Source: Nonomuraea sp. NBC_00507 (GTDB lineage Bacteria > Actinomycetota > Actinomycetes > Streptosporangiales > Streptosporangiaceae). From it: a stretch of 64,000 bases of DNA. The stretch spans positions 1,736,001 through 1,800,000 of the forward strand of contig NZ_CP107853.1 in NCBI RefSeq assembly GCF_036013525.1, given 5' to 3'. The notes under the pieces are model-generated. The model was not told where the DNA came from. It saw nothing but the letters and a program-made list of their open reading frames with translations, and searched no databases. Position numbers and translations under genes: made by a program. This document shows, one piece after another, positions 1-8,806 of the stretch (position 1 is its first letter; each line of letters begins with the position of its first letter).

Positions 1-524
1 TCGACGAGGTCGATCAGCTCCTCGCCGCCCGCGTGGGCGTGGCAGGTGTCGAGGCAGAAGCCCACGTCGAAGCCGTCGAGCGCGTCCCAGAGCCGGGCGA
101 TGCGCTCCAGCTTGCGCGCCATCGCGTTGCCGCCGCCCGCGGTGTTCTCGATCAGGACGGGGATCGGGCACTCCATGCGCTCGAACACCTTGCGCCAGTT
201 GTCGAACCCCTTCTGCGGGTCGTCGTTCTTGTTGACGTGGCCGCCGTGCACGATCAGCGCCTTGGCGCCGAGTCCGGCAGCCGCCTGCAGGTGCTGCTCC
301 AGCAGCTTGCGGCTGGGGATCCTGATGCGGTTGTTGGTGGTCGCCACGTTGATCAGATAAGGCGCGTGGATGTAGATGTCCACGCCCTCGACCGGCTTGG
401 CGGGCAGCACGGGCTTGTCGTATCCCTGGGGGTCGCCGAGGAAGAACTGCACCACCTCGGCCCCGACCGCCTCGGCGTGAGCGGCGGGGTCGTCCTGATC
501 GACATGAGCTCCGATGCGCACCAT
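1..524 (-). CDS. nfo: Deoxyribonuclease IV (AP endonuclease), 3' part outside window
   Basis: The first 174 codons are visible; the C-terminus runs off the left edge. The protein starts MVRIGAHV and carries the endonuclease IV signatures of a TIM-barrel metalloenzyme: YIHAPYLINVA, an LIVHGGH strand, VLIENTAGGGN, and GFCLDTCHAHAGG near the edge. These supply the zinc-binding His/Glu/Asp ligands. The family cuts the 5' side of abasic sites in base-excision repair in the cytoplasm. The ATG at 522-524 is the only start in frame before the intergenic region. The family is clear; the missing C-terminal third cannot be checked. Confidence 0.9.
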   Translation of the reverse strand, partial: MVRIGAHVDQDDPAAHAEAVGAEVVQFFLGDPQGYDKPVLPAKPVEGVDIYIHAPYLINVATTNNRIRIPSRKLLEQHLQAAAGLGAKALIVHGGHVNKNDDPQKGFDNWRKVFERMECPIPVLIENTAGGGNAMARKLERIARLWDALDGFDVGFCLDTCHAHAGGEELIDLV

Positions 525-693
525 GCCCCCGAGCTTAACCGGAGCGGCGTGCCTGGGGCGGAGAGCGGTGAGCCTGGGGGGAGAGCGGCAGCTTGCGTGA
601 CCAGCGGAGCCCCGTGCGAGCGCGACAGTGGGCGCGTTTGCTCCGACAGCGTCAGGGCAGTCGCAGAGCGCCCCCTACCCGAGGAGAAACGAT

Positions 694-870
694 ATGGCAG
701 GCTGGCGCTGGCGGGCGCTGATCTTATTCATTTACGTGGCGATCGGGATCTACGTGGCCTGGGTCTACGACTACATCACGGTCGGGCTGCTGAGGGACCT
801 CGCGGAGGCGTTGCTCGCGGTGTTCCTCTGGTTCCTGGTCCTGCTCGGCATAGATCTGCACATCGGCTGA
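694..870 (+). CDS. Small two-helix membrane protein
   Basis: A 58-residue hydrophobic protein beginning MAGWRWRALILF. It has two predicted membrane segments (about residues 8-24 and 36-54) joined by a short polar loop. The ATG at 694 is preceded by a good ribosome binding site (gaggagaaac), so I prefer it to an upstream in-frame start at 628. A terminator hairpin follows directly. It resembles short lineage-specific actinobacterial membrane proteins; I do not recognise a family or function. Confidence 0.7.
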   Translation: MAGWRWRALILFIYVAIGIYVAWVYDYITVGLLRDLAEALLAVFLWFLVLLGIDLHIG

Positions 871-883
871 ACGACAGAGGAGA

Positions 884-916
884 ACGGCCCCGGAATTCCC
901 AGGGAACCGGGGCCGT
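884..916. terminator. Bidirectional terminator between convergent small genes
   Basis: A perfect 10-bp stem (acggccccgg at 884-893 pairing with ccggggccgt at 907-916) with a 13-nt loop lies between the stop of the + strand small membrane gene and the stop of the - strand gene that ends at 923. It is placed to terminate both transcripts. Confidence 0.7.
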
Positions 917-922
917 CCCTCG

Positions 923-1237
923 TCAGTGGGGGAGGAATCCGCCGTGGGCGATGCCGAGCGCGGCCCCCACGAACGATCCCACGAGTCCGACGATGTTGAG
1001 CGAACGTTGCGGCGTGGTCGCGGAGAGGTATTGAGAGTAGAGACCCACGCCGAAGCCGAATGTGCCGAACCAGGCCGAGATGGCGTGCGCGGAGGTCCAG
1101 AACGTCGAGACGAACGCTACGACGCCGCACACGAATGTGACGACGGCCAGAACGTTCTCGACGGGGTGTGAACGTCCGTCCGTGTTGAGCGTGAGCCTGA
1201 ACCGCTCCCTCTCGGAGGGTTGAAGCACATGTGGCAC
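923..1237 (-). CDS. Small membrane protein, three hydrophobic segments
   Basis: About 104 residues. A polar N-terminus (VPHVLQPSERERF) is followed by hydrophobic stretches around residues 28-46, 50-66 and 80-98, so this is an integral membrane protein. I chose the GTG at 1237 because an aaggggg ribosome binding site lies about 9 nt upstream; GTG codons at 1243 and 1246 are alternatives. It diverges from rpsF across about 190 bp, and its end faces the shared terminator at 884-916. I do not recognise a family or function. Confidence 0.6.
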   Translation of the reverse strand: MPHVLQPSERERFRLTLNTDGRSHPVENVLAVVTFVCGVVAFVSTFWTSAHAISAWFGTFGFGVGLYSQYLSATTPQRSLNIVGLVGSFVGAALGIAHGGFLPH

Positions 1238-1333
1238 AGCCACCACCCCCTTAGGTTTCCTAGAGGCCTTCCCACGTACTCGCGGCTGGTAACCTGGGCA
1301 AGCTGCGTTGTGATGGGTGACCCGTCGCCCCGA

Positions 1334-1351
1334 GGCACCGAAGTGGGTGCC
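1334..1351 (+). promoter_or_regulatory. Hairpin in the rpsF leader
   Basis: The leader upstream of rpsF contains a perfect 6-bp stem (ggcacc/ggtgcc) with a short loop, about 75 nt before the ATG. S6:S18-binding leader elements are known in other bacteria, but I cannot match the conserved internal-loop sequence here, so only the hairpin is claimed. Confidence 0.25.
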
Positions 1352-1427
1352 CCGGTCCAAACGTCAGCGTCCTCCTGTCACGGCAGAGCGTCGTGACCGC
1401 AACAGTCCAGAGGAGGTTGGAGTCCGC

Positions 1428-1718
1428 ATGCGTCGTTACGAAGTAATGGTCATCCTGGACCCTTCGCTCGATGAGCGCACCGTCGCGCCGTCCCTCGACC
1501 AGTTCCTCACCGTGGTCCGCAATGACGGCGGCACCGTGGAGAAGGTTGACGTCTGGGGCCGTCGCCGGCTCGCCTACGACATCAACAAGAAGTCCGAGGG
1601 CATCTACGCCGTCATCGACCTTTCGGCGGAGCCCGCGACGGTCAAGGAGCTCGACCGCCAGATGAACCTCAACGAGGGCATCCTGCGGACCAAGGTCCTG
1701 CGTCCGGACGTGCACTAA
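1428..1718 (+). CDS. rpsF: 30S ribosomal protein S6
   Basis: A 96-aa protein with the S6 fold signatures [16 protein letters not shown] at the start and [16 protein letters not shown] in the middle, of normal family length. S6 binds S18 and 16S rRNA in the small-subunit platform. The start is the ATG at 1428, preceded by a strong aggaggttgg ribosome binding site; a longer in-frame reading from 1317 has no such site. It heads the classical rpsF-ssb-rpsR-rplI operon seen here. Confidence 0.97.
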   Translation: MRRYEVMVILDPSLDERTVAPSLDQFLTVVRNDGGTVEKVDVWGRRRLAYDINKKSEGIYAVIDLSAEPATVKELDRQMNLNEGILRTKVLRPDVH

Positions 1719-1796
1719 CCCCGGCTTTTTGTCGGGGAACACCCGTAGTCTGAGCCGTAACCCAAGCGAAGGCGTGCAGGAAGGCGAGCGCTAGCC

Positions 1797-2375
1797 ATGG
1801 CAGCAGGCGACACCGTAATCACCATCGTCGGCAACCTCGTCGACGACCCGGAGCTGCGCTTTACCCCGACGGGGCAAGCGGTGGCTCGATTCCGCATCGC
1901 ATCCACTCCGCGGTTCATGGATCGCCAGACCAACGAGTGGAAGGATGGCGAGAGCCTCTTTCTGACCTGCAACGTGTGGCGGCAGGCGGCGGAGAACGCC
2001 GCCGAGAGCCTCCAGCGCGGCATGCGGGTCATCGTGCAGGGGCGGCTCAAGCAGCGGTCTTACGAGACCAAGGAAGGCGAGAAGCGCACGGTCTATGAGG
2101 TCGAGGTCGACGAGGTCGGCCCGTCCTTGCGCAACGCCACCGCCAAGGTCAACCGCACCTCCCGTCAGGGCGGTGGCGGCGGCTTCGGCGGCGGCCCGGC
2201 CGACGACCCGTGGGCCTCCGCGACCCCCGCCCCGCCCCAGGGGGGCGGCGGCTACCAGGGTGGTGGCGGCGGCAACTACGGCGGCGGTGGCCAGCAGGCC
2301 GGCGGCGGCGGCTTCGGCGGCAGCGGCGGCGGCGGCGGCGGCGGCAACGACTTCAGCGACGAGCCTCCCTTCTAG
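1797..2375 (+). CDS. ssb: Single-stranded DNA-binding protein
   Basis: A 192-aa protein with an N-terminal OB fold (about residues 1-110; motifs [16 protein letters not shown] and [13 protein letters not shown]). A glycine-rich spacer (about 120-180) follows, and the acidic tip DFSDEPPF recruits replication and repair partners. It coats single-stranded DNA during replication, recombination and repair. It lies 78 bp after rpsF and before rpsR, the standard actinobacterial order. The Gly-rich tail is encoded by GGC repeats, which create long spurious antisense reading frames. Confidence 0.97.
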   Translation: MAAGDTVITIVGNLVDDPELRFTPTGQAVARFRIASTPRFMDRQTNEWKDGESLFLTCNVWRQAAENAAESLQRGMRVIVQGRLKQRSYETKEGEKRTVYEVEVDEVGPSLRNATAKVNRTSRQGGGGGFGGGPADDPWASATPAPPQGGGGYQGGGGGNYGGGGQQAGGGGFGGSGGGGGGGNDFSDEPPF

Positions 2376-2438
2376 TCCACATCCACAAGTCCGAGTCCAT
2401 TCCCGCCCCAAAGGCGGGGCTCTGAAAGGAGCACCACG

Positions 2439-2675
2439 ATGGCTAAGCCGGCACTGCGCAAGCCCAAGAAGAAGGTTTGCCTGTTCTGCCACGACAAGAT
2501 CTCCTACGTCGACTACAAGGACACGGCGCTGCTGCGGAAGTTCATCTCCGACCGCGGCAAGATCCGTGCGCGCCGGGTGACGGGCAACTGCACCCAGCAC
2601 CAGCGTGACGTGGCGACCGCGATCAAGAACGCCCGTGAGGTGGCCCTGCTGCCCTACACGAGCACCGCGCGCTAA
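2439..2675 (+). CDS. rpsR: 30S ribosomal protein S18, zinc-ribbon (C+) form
   Basis: A 78-aa protein with the S18 core ([20 protein letters not shown]). It keeps C14-x2-C17 and C51-x2-H54, a putative zinc site. Actinobacteria often carry a zinc-containing and a zinc-free S18 paralogue, the latter expressed under zinc limitation; this copy is the zinc type, in the main operon. A gaaaggagcacc ribosome binding site precedes the ATG. Confidence 0.96.
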   Translation: MAKPALRKPKKKVCLFCHDKISYVDYKDTALLRKFISDRGKIRARRVTGNCTQHQRDVATAIKNAREVALLPYTSTAR

Positions 2676-2690
2676 GGAGGACTTGTCGAT

Positions 2691-3137
2691 ATGAAGCTCA
2701 TCCTCACCAACGAGGTCTCCGGCCTCGGCGCCCCTGGCGACGTCGTCGAGGTCAAGGACGGCTACGGCCGTAACTACCTCATTCCGCGTGGCTTCGCCAT
2801 GCGCTGGACCCGCGGGGCCGAGAAGCAGATCGAGACCCTCAAGAAGGCTCGTGACGCCCGCGAGATCCGCGACCTGGGCACCGCCAAGGAGGTCGCCGGT
2901 CAGCTCGGCGCCCTGCGGGTGCGCCTGACCACCCGCGCGGGTGAGTCCGGCCGCCTGTTCGGCTCGATCACGACGGGCGACATCGCCGACGCGGTCAAGG
3001 CCGCAGGCGGGCCCCAGCTCGACCGCCGCCGCATCGAGATCCCCAACCCGATCAAGAGCGTCGGCGCCCACCGCGTCACCGTCAAGCTCCACCCCGAGGT
3101 TTCCGCCTCTGTGGATGTTGAGGTCGTCGCGGGCTGA
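2691..3137 (+). CDS. rplI: 50S ribosomal protein L9
   Basis: 148 aa, normal length. The N-terminal domain has the L9 signature [19 protein letters not shown], followed by a long connecting helix and a C-terminal rRNA-binding domain ([14 protein letters not shown]). It lies 15 bp after rpsR with an aaggagg ribosome binding site, so the two are co-transcribed. A strong terminator follows at 3152. Confidence 0.97.
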   Translation: MKLILTNEVSGLGAPGDVVEVKDGYGRNYLIPRGFAMRWTRGAEKQIETLKKARDAREIRDLGTAKEVAGQLGALRVRLTTRAGESGRLFGSITTGDIADAVKAAGGPQLDRRRIEIPNPIKSVGAHRVTVKLHPEVSASVDVEVVAG

Positions 3138-3151
3138 CCCGCTGTGTGATC

Positions 3152-3184
3152 AGGGCCCCCTCCGTCAGGAGCGGGGCCCTTTTC
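3152..3184 (+). terminator. Rho-independent terminator of the rpsF-rplI operon
   Basis: The stem agggcccc (3152-3159) pairs with ggggccct (3173-3180) and is followed by a T run, 14 nt after the rplI stop. Confidence 0.85.
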
Positions 3185-3192
3185 ATGTGCGG

Positions 3193-3272
3193 CCGTGGTC
3201 TGTTGTGCCCCCGTGACCTGTTGCGCCCCCGTGGTCTGTAGCGCCCCCGTGGTCTGTTGCGGCGCCGTGGTC
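3193..3272. repeat. 18-bp tandem repeat, four copies plus a partial fifth
   Basis: Units start at 3193, 3211, 3229 and 3247, each beginning ccgtgg/ac and ending ctgttgcgccc or a close variant. A partial fifth unit (ccgtggtc) starts at 3265. The array lies just after the rplI terminator in the 329-bp gap before the ABC importer, with no reading frame of interest. The rest of the gap (3273-3466) shows nothing else recognisable beyond the promoter region of the next gene. Confidence 0.85.
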
Positions 3273-3466
3273 GCCCGCCCTTTTCTTTGTTACGCGGTGC
3301 CGTGGCTCGCCACTCGCCGGACTTCGGCTGATGGCCCTCCAGGGAACGGCCTCTGACCCTTCACCGGCTGAGCGCCGTTACGCGAGCCCAGTCTGGGCCG
3401 ATTGCCGTGGCAGATGCAGCATAGAATGCCTTAGTTCTTAGCACGTTTCCCCCTGGAGGCAAGGCC

Positions 3467-4324
3467 ATGGCCCGTTCCTTCATGCTGCTTGCGTTGGCCG
3501 TGGCGGTCGTCGGTTGTGCACCTGTGGACAACACGGCGAGCACGACGTCAGCCAGTCCGGCGACGTCCACTGCCTGCACCAAGGAGCAGCTCGCACTCAT
3601 CAATCCCGGAAAGCTGACGATCGGGACGGACAAACCGGCGTTCGAGCCGTGGTTCAAGGACGACGACCCGAGCAACGGGCAGGGCTTCGAGGGTGCTGTG
3701 GCCTTTGCCGTGGCGGGGGAGCTCGGCTTCGATCGGAGCGAGGTGCAGTGGAGCACCGTCAAGTTCGATTCCGCGTTCGCGCCCGGTGAGAAGCAGTTCG
3801 ACTTCGACATCAACCAGGTGTCGATCACTCCTGAGCGGGCTCAGGCAGTCGACTTCAGCAAGGGCTACTACACGGTCAAGCAGGCTGTCGTGGCCATCGA
3901 GGGCGGTAAGTACGCCGGGGCCAAGAGCCTGGCCGAGCTGAAGGACGCGAAGATCGGCGTGCAGGTGGGCACGACCTCGCTGTCCGCCGTCAAGGAGATC
4001 ATCCAGCCCGCGGACGACCCCAACGTGTACAACGAGCAGATCGACGCCGTGAACGCGCTGAAGAACAAGCAAGTGGACGCCCTGGTCGTGGACCTGCCGA
4101 CGGCGTTCTACGTGACGGCCGCGCAGGTGGAAAACTCCAAGATCGTGGGCCAGTTCAGCTCAACGGGCGGCACGCCCGAGGAGTTCGGGCTGGTCATGGA
4201 GAAGGGCAGCGCACTCAAGCCGTGCGTGGACAAGGCCGTGGACGCGCTGAAGTCCAAGGGTGAGCTGGCCAAGATCGAACAGCAGTGGCTCGGCTCGGCC
4301 GTGGGCGCTCCCGAGCTGAAATGA
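3467..4324 (+). CDS. Polar amino-acid ABC transporter, substrate-binding lipoprotein
   Basis: A 285-aa extracellular solute-binding protein of family 3. The N-terminal signal ends in a lipobox (AVVGC, Cys17 as the lipidation site), followed by a Thr/Ser-rich linker. The two-lobed binding fold begins near residue 45 (GKLTIGTDKPAFEPW), with the typical DFDINQVSITPERAQAVDFS segment. It delivers a polar amino acid, perhaps glutamate, to the permease encoded next; specificity cannot be read. Its stop overlaps the permease ATG by 4 nt (ATGA). Confidence 0.9.
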   Translation: MARSFMLLALAVAVVGCAPVDNTASTTSASPATSTACTKEQLALINPGKLTIGTDKPAFEPWFKDDDPSNGQGFEGAVAFAVAGELGFDRSEVQWSTVKFDSAFAPGEKQFDFDINQVSITPERAQAVDFSKGYYTVKQAVVAIEGGKYAGAKSLAELKDAKIGVQVGTTSLSAVKEIIQPADDPNVYNEQIDAVNALKNKQVDALVVDLPTAFYVTAAQVENSKIVGQFSSTGGTPEEFGLVMEKGSALKPCVDKAVDALKSKGELAKIEQQWLGSAVGAPELK

Positions 4325-5160
4325 GCGATTTGGTCAAATCCGAGCGGCAGCTCCAGCGTGAGCAAGTACGCAGGTCGTACGCCCGCCGCTCGACCTCCAT
4401 CGCGACGGCCTCGACGCTCGTGTTCATCGTCCTGGTCGTGTGGGCGGTCACGAGCTCGCCGGGCTGGCCGCGGGTGCGGGAGACGTTCTTCAACGCCGAG
4501 CGGTTCGTTTCGGCGTGGCCGGACGTGCTGAGCGGGTTCCTGCTCAACGTCAAGATCTTCCTGATCGCCGAGGTGCTGATCCTGGTGGTCGGGCTGCTGG
4601 TGGCGCTGGCCAGAGGGATCAAGACGCCCGCGTTCTTCCCCGTCAGAGCGCTGGCCACGCTCTACACCGACGTCTTCCGCGGCGTGCCGACCATCCTGGT
4701 GATCTACCTGATCGGGTTCGGGCTGCCGGCGCTCCGGCTGCAAGGCATTCCGTCCGATTTGGCGACGCTGGGCATCATCGCGCTGACATTGTCGTACGGC
4801 GCGTACGTGGCCGAGGTGTTCCGCTCCGGCATCGAGTCCATCCACCCGAGCCAGGTCGCGGCGGCCCGCTCGCTCGGGCTGAGCCATGCGAAGACCATGC
4901 GGTTCGTGGTGTTGCCGCAGGCCACCCGCAGGGTCGTGCCGCCGCTGCTGAACGACTTCGTCTCGCTGCAGAAGGACACGGCGCTGGTGGCCACCATCGG
5001 CCCGCTGGAGGCGCTCAGGCAGGCGCAGATCCACGCCGCCAGCACGTTCAACTACACGCCTTATCTGGCGGCGGCGCTGCTGTTCATCTTGCTCACCATC
5101 CCCATGGCCAGGCTCACCGACCACCTGGCCGCCCGCACCCGCAGGAGGCGGGGCGCATGA
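4321..5160 (+). CDS. Polar amino-acid ABC transporter permease
   Basis: 279 aa with membrane segments around residues 25-45, 72-95, 115-135, 150-170 and 245-265. It carries the inner-membrane coupling motif (EAA loop) EVFRSGIESIHPSQVAAARS...G, typical of HisM/GltK-type permeases. It starts at the ATG overlapping the binding-protein stop and ends in another ATGA overlap with the ATPase gene, so the three are translationally coupled. Only one permease gene is present, so the channel is probably a homodimer. Confidence 0.92.
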   Translation: MSDLVKSERQLQREQVRRSYARRSTSIATASTLVFIVLVVWAVTSSPGWPRVRETFFNAERFVSAWPDVLSGFLLNVKIFLIAEVLILVVGLLVALARGIKTPAFFPVRALATLYTDVFRGVPTILVIYLIGFGLPALRLQGIPSDLATLGIIALTLSYGAYVAEVFRSGIESIHPSQVAAARSLGLSHAKTMRFVVLPQATRRVVPPLLNDFVSLQKDTALVATIGPLEALRQAQIHAASTFNYTPYLAAALLFILLTIPMARLTDHLAARTRRRRGA

Positions 5161-5900
5161 GTCTTCTGACGATCGACGGGGTGTGGAAGAACTTCCACGG
5201 CCACCACGTGCTGCGTGGTATCGACCTCGAGGTGCATCCGCACGAGGTCGTGAGCCTGATCGGGGCCTCCGGCTCGGGCAAGTCCACATTGCTGCGCTGC
5301 GTCAACCTGCTGGAGACGGTGGACGACGGCATGATCTTCCTGGATGGTGAGGAGATCACCGACCCCCGGGTGAACGTCGACGACGTGCGTAAGCGGCTCG
5401 GCATCGTGTTCCAGGCGTTCAACCTGTTCCCGCACATGACCGTGCTGGACAACATCACGCTCGCGCCCCGCCAGGTGCACCGCGTGGCCAAGGAGCAGGC
5501 CGAGGAGCAGGCGCACGAGCTGCTGGCCAGGTTCGGGCTGGCGGACAAGGCGCGGGCGTACCCCGACCGGTTGTCGGGCGGGCAGCAGCAGCGGGTGGCC
5601 ATCATCCGGGCGCTGGCCACGCAGCCCAAGCTGATGTTGCTCGACGAGGTGACCTCGGCACTCGACCCCGAGCTGGTGGTCGAGGTGCTGGGGATCATCA
5701 GGGAGCTCAAGGAGTCGGGCATGACGATGATCCTGACGACGCACGAGATGGGTTTCTGCCGCGAGATCTCGGACACGGTGTGCTTTCTCGACGGTGGCGT
5801 GCTGCTGGAGAAGGGGCCCGCGGACAAGATCTTCACGGACCCGGAGAACGCCAGGACCAGGGAGTTCCTGCGGAGCGTGCTGGAGACCAGGCGGTTCTAG
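5157..5900 (+). CDS. Polar amino-acid ABC transporter ATP-binding protein
   Basis: 247 aa with all ABC ATPase motifs: Walker A GASGSGKST, Q-loop VFQAFNLFPHMT, signature LSGGQQQRVAIIRAL, Walker B LMLLDEVTSALDPE, and the switch His in TTHEMGF. It closely matches GlnQ-type ATPases of the polar amino-acid family and is the last gene of the three-gene importer operon. Its TAG stop shares the bases ctag with the stop of the convergent transporter gene. Confidence 0.95.
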   Translation: MSLLTIDGVWKNFHGHHVLRGIDLEVHPHEVVSLIGASGSGKSTLLRCVNLLETVDDGMIFLDGEEITDPRVNVDDVRKRLGIVFQAFNLFPHMTVLDNITLAPRQVHRVAKEQAEEQAHELLARFGLADKARAYPDRLSGGQQQRVAIIRALATQPKLMLLDEVTSALDPELVVEVLGIIRELKESGMTMILTTHEMGFCREISDTVCFLDGGVLLEKGPADKIFTDPENARTREFLRSVLETRRF

Positions 5901-7360
5901 CGGCGATGGCGGCCGCGTATCGGCTCGACCGGGTGGGCCAGGAGGCTGTGCCGGCGGCCGTACACGAGGTAGACCAGCAGGCCGAAGGCCATCCACAGGA
6001 CGAAGTACGCCCAGGTCAGCACCCGCAGGTTCACCATGAGCCAGAGCGTGGCCACCAGGGACAGCGCCGGCACCAGCGGCGAGAACGGCACCCGGAACCC
6101 CCGCTCCAGATGCGGCATGCGACGCCGCATCACGATCACCCCGGCGGCCACGAACGCGAACGCGAACAGGGTCCCGATCACCACGAGCTCCTGCAGCGTG
6201 AGCACCGGCACGAACTCGGCCAGCACGATCGCGATCAGCCCGATCACCAGCGTCACCCGCGACGGCGTGTGGTAGCGGCGGCTGACCATGGCCAGGCCCC
6301 GGGGGATCAGCCCGTCGCGGGCCATGGAGAACAAGACCCGCGTCTGCCCCACGATCAGTACGATGATCACCGTCGTCAGGCCGAGCACCGCGCCCACGTC
6401 GATGACGTGCGCCATCCAGCCCACGCCGGCCGCGCGGAACGCGCTGGCCAGCGGCGCCTCCACCGAGATCTTCGTGTACGAGACCATGCCCATCATGACC
6501 AGCGCCACCGCGATGTAGATGACGGTGGCGATCACCAGGCTGCGGATCATGCCTCTGGGCACCGCGCGCGGCGCGTTGACGGTCTCCTCGGCGGCGGTGG
6601 CCACGACGTCGAAGCCGATGTATGCGAACGCGATGGCCGAGGCCGCCGAGAAGATCCCGAGCCAGCCGAAGGCGCTGCTCTCGCCGACAAGGACCTCCAG
6701 CACGGTGGCCGGCGCGGTCGTCAACGTCTTGGGCGGCACGTAGAACTCGCCGAAGTTGGCGGCGTCGAGGTGCGGCAGGCCCACGACGATGACCGCGCCG
6801 ATGGCCAGGAGCTTGGCCGACACCATGACCCACAGCGCGCGCAACCCGACCCGGGCGCTCAGCGCCACGATGCCGGTGAGCAGTACCAGGATCACGAGCA
6901 CGAGGATGTCGGCGACGAGGTCGGGATCCGGCACGCGGACGCCGAGGTTGGCGATCGCGCCGACCGTGATCAGGCCCCATGCTCTGGCCACGACGGCGAC
7001 GGCGAACTGCAGCTCCAGGATCAGCGCCCAGCCGATGATCCAGGCCCAGACCTCGCCGAAGATGACGTAGGTGAAGGTGTAGGCGCTGCCCGAGGTCGGC
7101 ATCGTGGACGACAGCTCGGCGTAGCACAGGCAGGCCAGCAGGCAGGCGATCCCCGCGATCATGAAGGAGAGGATCACGCCGGGGCCGGCCGTGGTGGCCG
7201 CCTGCTGGCCGGCGATGGAGAAGATGCCCGCGCCGATCATCACACCGAGCCCGAGCACCACCAGGTCCGCCGGGCGGTAGAGCTCGGCCAGGCTGTGCCG
7301 GGCGCCGGTGCGTAAGCCGGTCGCTTCGGAAGGCGGCAGTCGTCGCAGAATCGTGGACAA
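5897..7360 (-). CDS. APC-superfamily amino-acid permease (cationic amino-acid type)
   Basis: 487 aa with about 12 membrane segments. The first helix carries the APC motif LVVLGLGVMIGAGIFSIAG (substrate-binding GxG region), and AYTFTYVIFGEVWAWIIGW is typical of the YfnA/CAT amino-acid transporter group. It is a proton-coupled or exchange transporter in the cytoplasmic membrane; the substrate is not determined. The start is a TTG at 7358-7360 with a ggggtg site 5 nt upstream. It is convergent with the ABC importer, overlapping by 4 nt. Confidence 0.88.
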   Translation of the reverse strand: MSTILRRLPPSEATGLRTGARHSLAELYRPADLVVLGLGVMIGAGIFSIAGQQAATTAGPGVILSFMIAGIACLLACLCYAELSSTMPTSGSAYTFTYVIFGEVWAWIIGWALILELQFAVAVVARAWGLITVGAIANLGVRVPDPDLVADILVLVILVLLTGIVALSARVGLRALWVMVSAKLLAIGAVIVVGLPHLDAANFGEFYVPPKTLTTAPATVLEVLVGESSAFGWLGIFSAASAIAFAYIGFDVVATAAEETVNAPRAVPRGMIRSLVIATVIYIAVALVMMGMVSYTKISVEAPLASAFRAAGVGWMAHVIDVGAVLGLTTVIIVLIVGQTRVLFSMARDGLIPRGLAMVSRRYHTPSRVTLVIGLIAIVLAEFVPVLTLQELVVIGTLFAFAFVAAGVIVMRRRMPHLERGFRVPFSPLVPALSLVATLWLMVNLRVLTWAYFVLWMAFGLLVYLVYGRRHSLLAHPVEPIRGRHRR

Positions 7361-7460
7361 GGAACACCCCGCTCAGGGACATCGCCCACAATGTCTCACC
7401 ACTTGGACAACAGCAAGCACGAGACGATTACGCCCCGGTTACTAGCAGGCCGTACGGCGC

Positions 7461-8762
7461 CTACGCCCCGGTTACCAGCCAGGCGTCATCGGCGGCGCGG
7501 CGTACGAGGGTGATCAGCCGCGCGATCATCCACACCCCCAGCGCGCACCACAGGACGACGACGCCCAGGCCGGAGGCGAGGAAGGCGGCCGGCAGGTACG
7601 CCAGCGTCGTCCACACCCCTGCCCAGGCCAGGTAACGCTGGTCGCCGGCGCCGATCAGCACGCCGTCGAGCACGAATACGACCCCGCACACCGGCTGGAA
7701 CAGCGCCACCGGCCACAACAGGGCCAGCAGCAGCTCGGCGACCCGCGGCTCGGCGTCGAACAACCCCGGCAACACCGGCCCGGCGGCGAGCACGAGCAGG
7801 CCGAACACGATCCCCGACCAGACGCCCCACTGCACCATGCGCTTGGTCGCGGCCCTGGTGGCGGCGACGTCTCCCGCCCCGAGCGCACGTCCTGTGATGG
7901 CCTGGCCGGCGATGGCGATGGCGTCCAGCGCAAAGGCGAGCAACGTCCACACCTGGGTGGCGAGGGCGTACGCGGCCAGTTCGGCCTCGCCCATCCTCGT
8001 GGCGATCATCGTGCCGACGGTCACCACAATCCGCAGGCAGAGGGTGCGGACGAACAATGCGAACCCCGCCGTACCTGCCTGCTTGAGCCCGGCCAGGCCG
8101 GGCGTGAGGGGCGTGCCGAGCCGCAGCGCCCCCTTGACCACCACGACCAGGTAGACGGCCCCACCGAGCGTCTGCGCCAGCACGGTGCCCCACGCCGACC
8201 CGGCGATACCCCACCCCAGCCCCAGCACGAACCAGGCGTTGAGCGCCGCGTTGAGCGCGAATGAGCCGATGGCCACGACCAGCGGCGTGACCGTGTCCTG
8301 CAGTCCGCGCAGCACGCCCGTGCCCGCCAGCACGACCAGCATGCCGGGCGCGCCCAGCAAACTGATGCGCAGGTACGTCACGGCCTGCGCGCTCTGCCCC
8401 GCGCTCGCCCCGAACAACTCCACGACCGCGGGGGCGAGCGGCCAGAACACCGCGATCAGCGCGACCCCGATGCCCAGCGCCAGCCAGATGCCGTCCACAC
8501 CGCTGCGCATCGCCCGCGTATGCTCCCCCGCGCCGGTCTGCCGGGCCACGGCAGCCGTCGTGCCGTAGGCGAGGAAGACGCACAGGTTCATCAGCGCTGC
8601 CAGGACCGTGCCCGCCACACCCAGAGCGCCTACCGCCGTGGTGCCGAGCGCGTGCCCGACGATGGCGTAGTCGGCGAGAAGGAAAAGCGGCTCGGCCACC
8701 AGCGCGCCGAACGCCGGTACGGCCAGCCGCAGAATCTCCCGGTCTCTGGGTGTAATGAGCAT
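7461..8762 (-). CDS. MATE-family multidrug/organic cation exporter (DinF-like)
   Basis: 433 aa starting MLITPRDREILRLAVPAFG, with about 12 membrane segments in two repeated halves (LFLLADYAIVGHALG in the first). This is the DinF/MatE layout of actinobacteria, which exports cationic compounds with Na+ or H+ coupling. A longer reading from 8849 is possible, but the ATG at 8762 fits the family start. In this lineage a MATE gene commonly sits between the ribosomal protein operon and dnaB, as here. Confidence 0.88.
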   Translation of the reverse strand: MLITPRDREILRLAVPAFGALVAEPLFLLADYAIVGHALGTTAVGALGVAGTVLAALMNLCVFLAYGTTAAVARQTGAGEHTRAMRSGVDGIWLALGIGVALIAVFWPLAPAVVELFGASAGQSAQAVTYLRISLLGAPGMLVVLAGTGVLRGLQDTVTPLVVAIGSFALNAALNAWFVLGLGWGIAGSAWGTVLAQTLGGAVYLVVVVKGALRLGTPLTPGLAGLKQAGTAGFALFVRTLCLRIVVTVGTMIATRMGEAELAAYALATQVWTLLAFALDAIAIAGQAITGRALGAGDVAATRAATKRMVQWGVWSGIVFGLLVLAAGPVLPGLFDAEPRVAELLLALLWPVALFQPVCGVVFVLDGVLIGAGDQRYLAWAGVWTTLAYLPAAFLASGLGVVVLWCALGVWMIARLITLVRRAADDAWLVTGA

Positions 8763-8806
8763 TTGCCTATTATGACCCTTACGAGCCGTGTCGGCGAAAC
8801 TTTCTT

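Noticed and set aside
1260..1427. S6:S18-binding leader motif before rpsF
   Set aside because: Only a hairpin is visible; I could not match the conserved internal loop.
1791..3092. 433-codon minus-strand frame across ssb, rpsR and rplI
   Set aside because: It is antisense to three certain genes; its Ala-rich composition comes from GGC codons of the SSB tail.
3193..3272. CRISPR array
   Set aside because: Direct head-to-tail units without spacers; no cas genes in the window.
4108..5289. 393-codon minus-strand frame opposite the ABC importer
   Set aside because: Low-complexity Arg/Gln/Asp shadow of the ABC genes with no domain.
5061..7391. 776-codon minus-strand frame across the ATPase and permease genes
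   Set aside because: Arg/Gly/Pro-rich shadow frame; the APC permease in another frame of the same strand has clear membrane helices and motifs.
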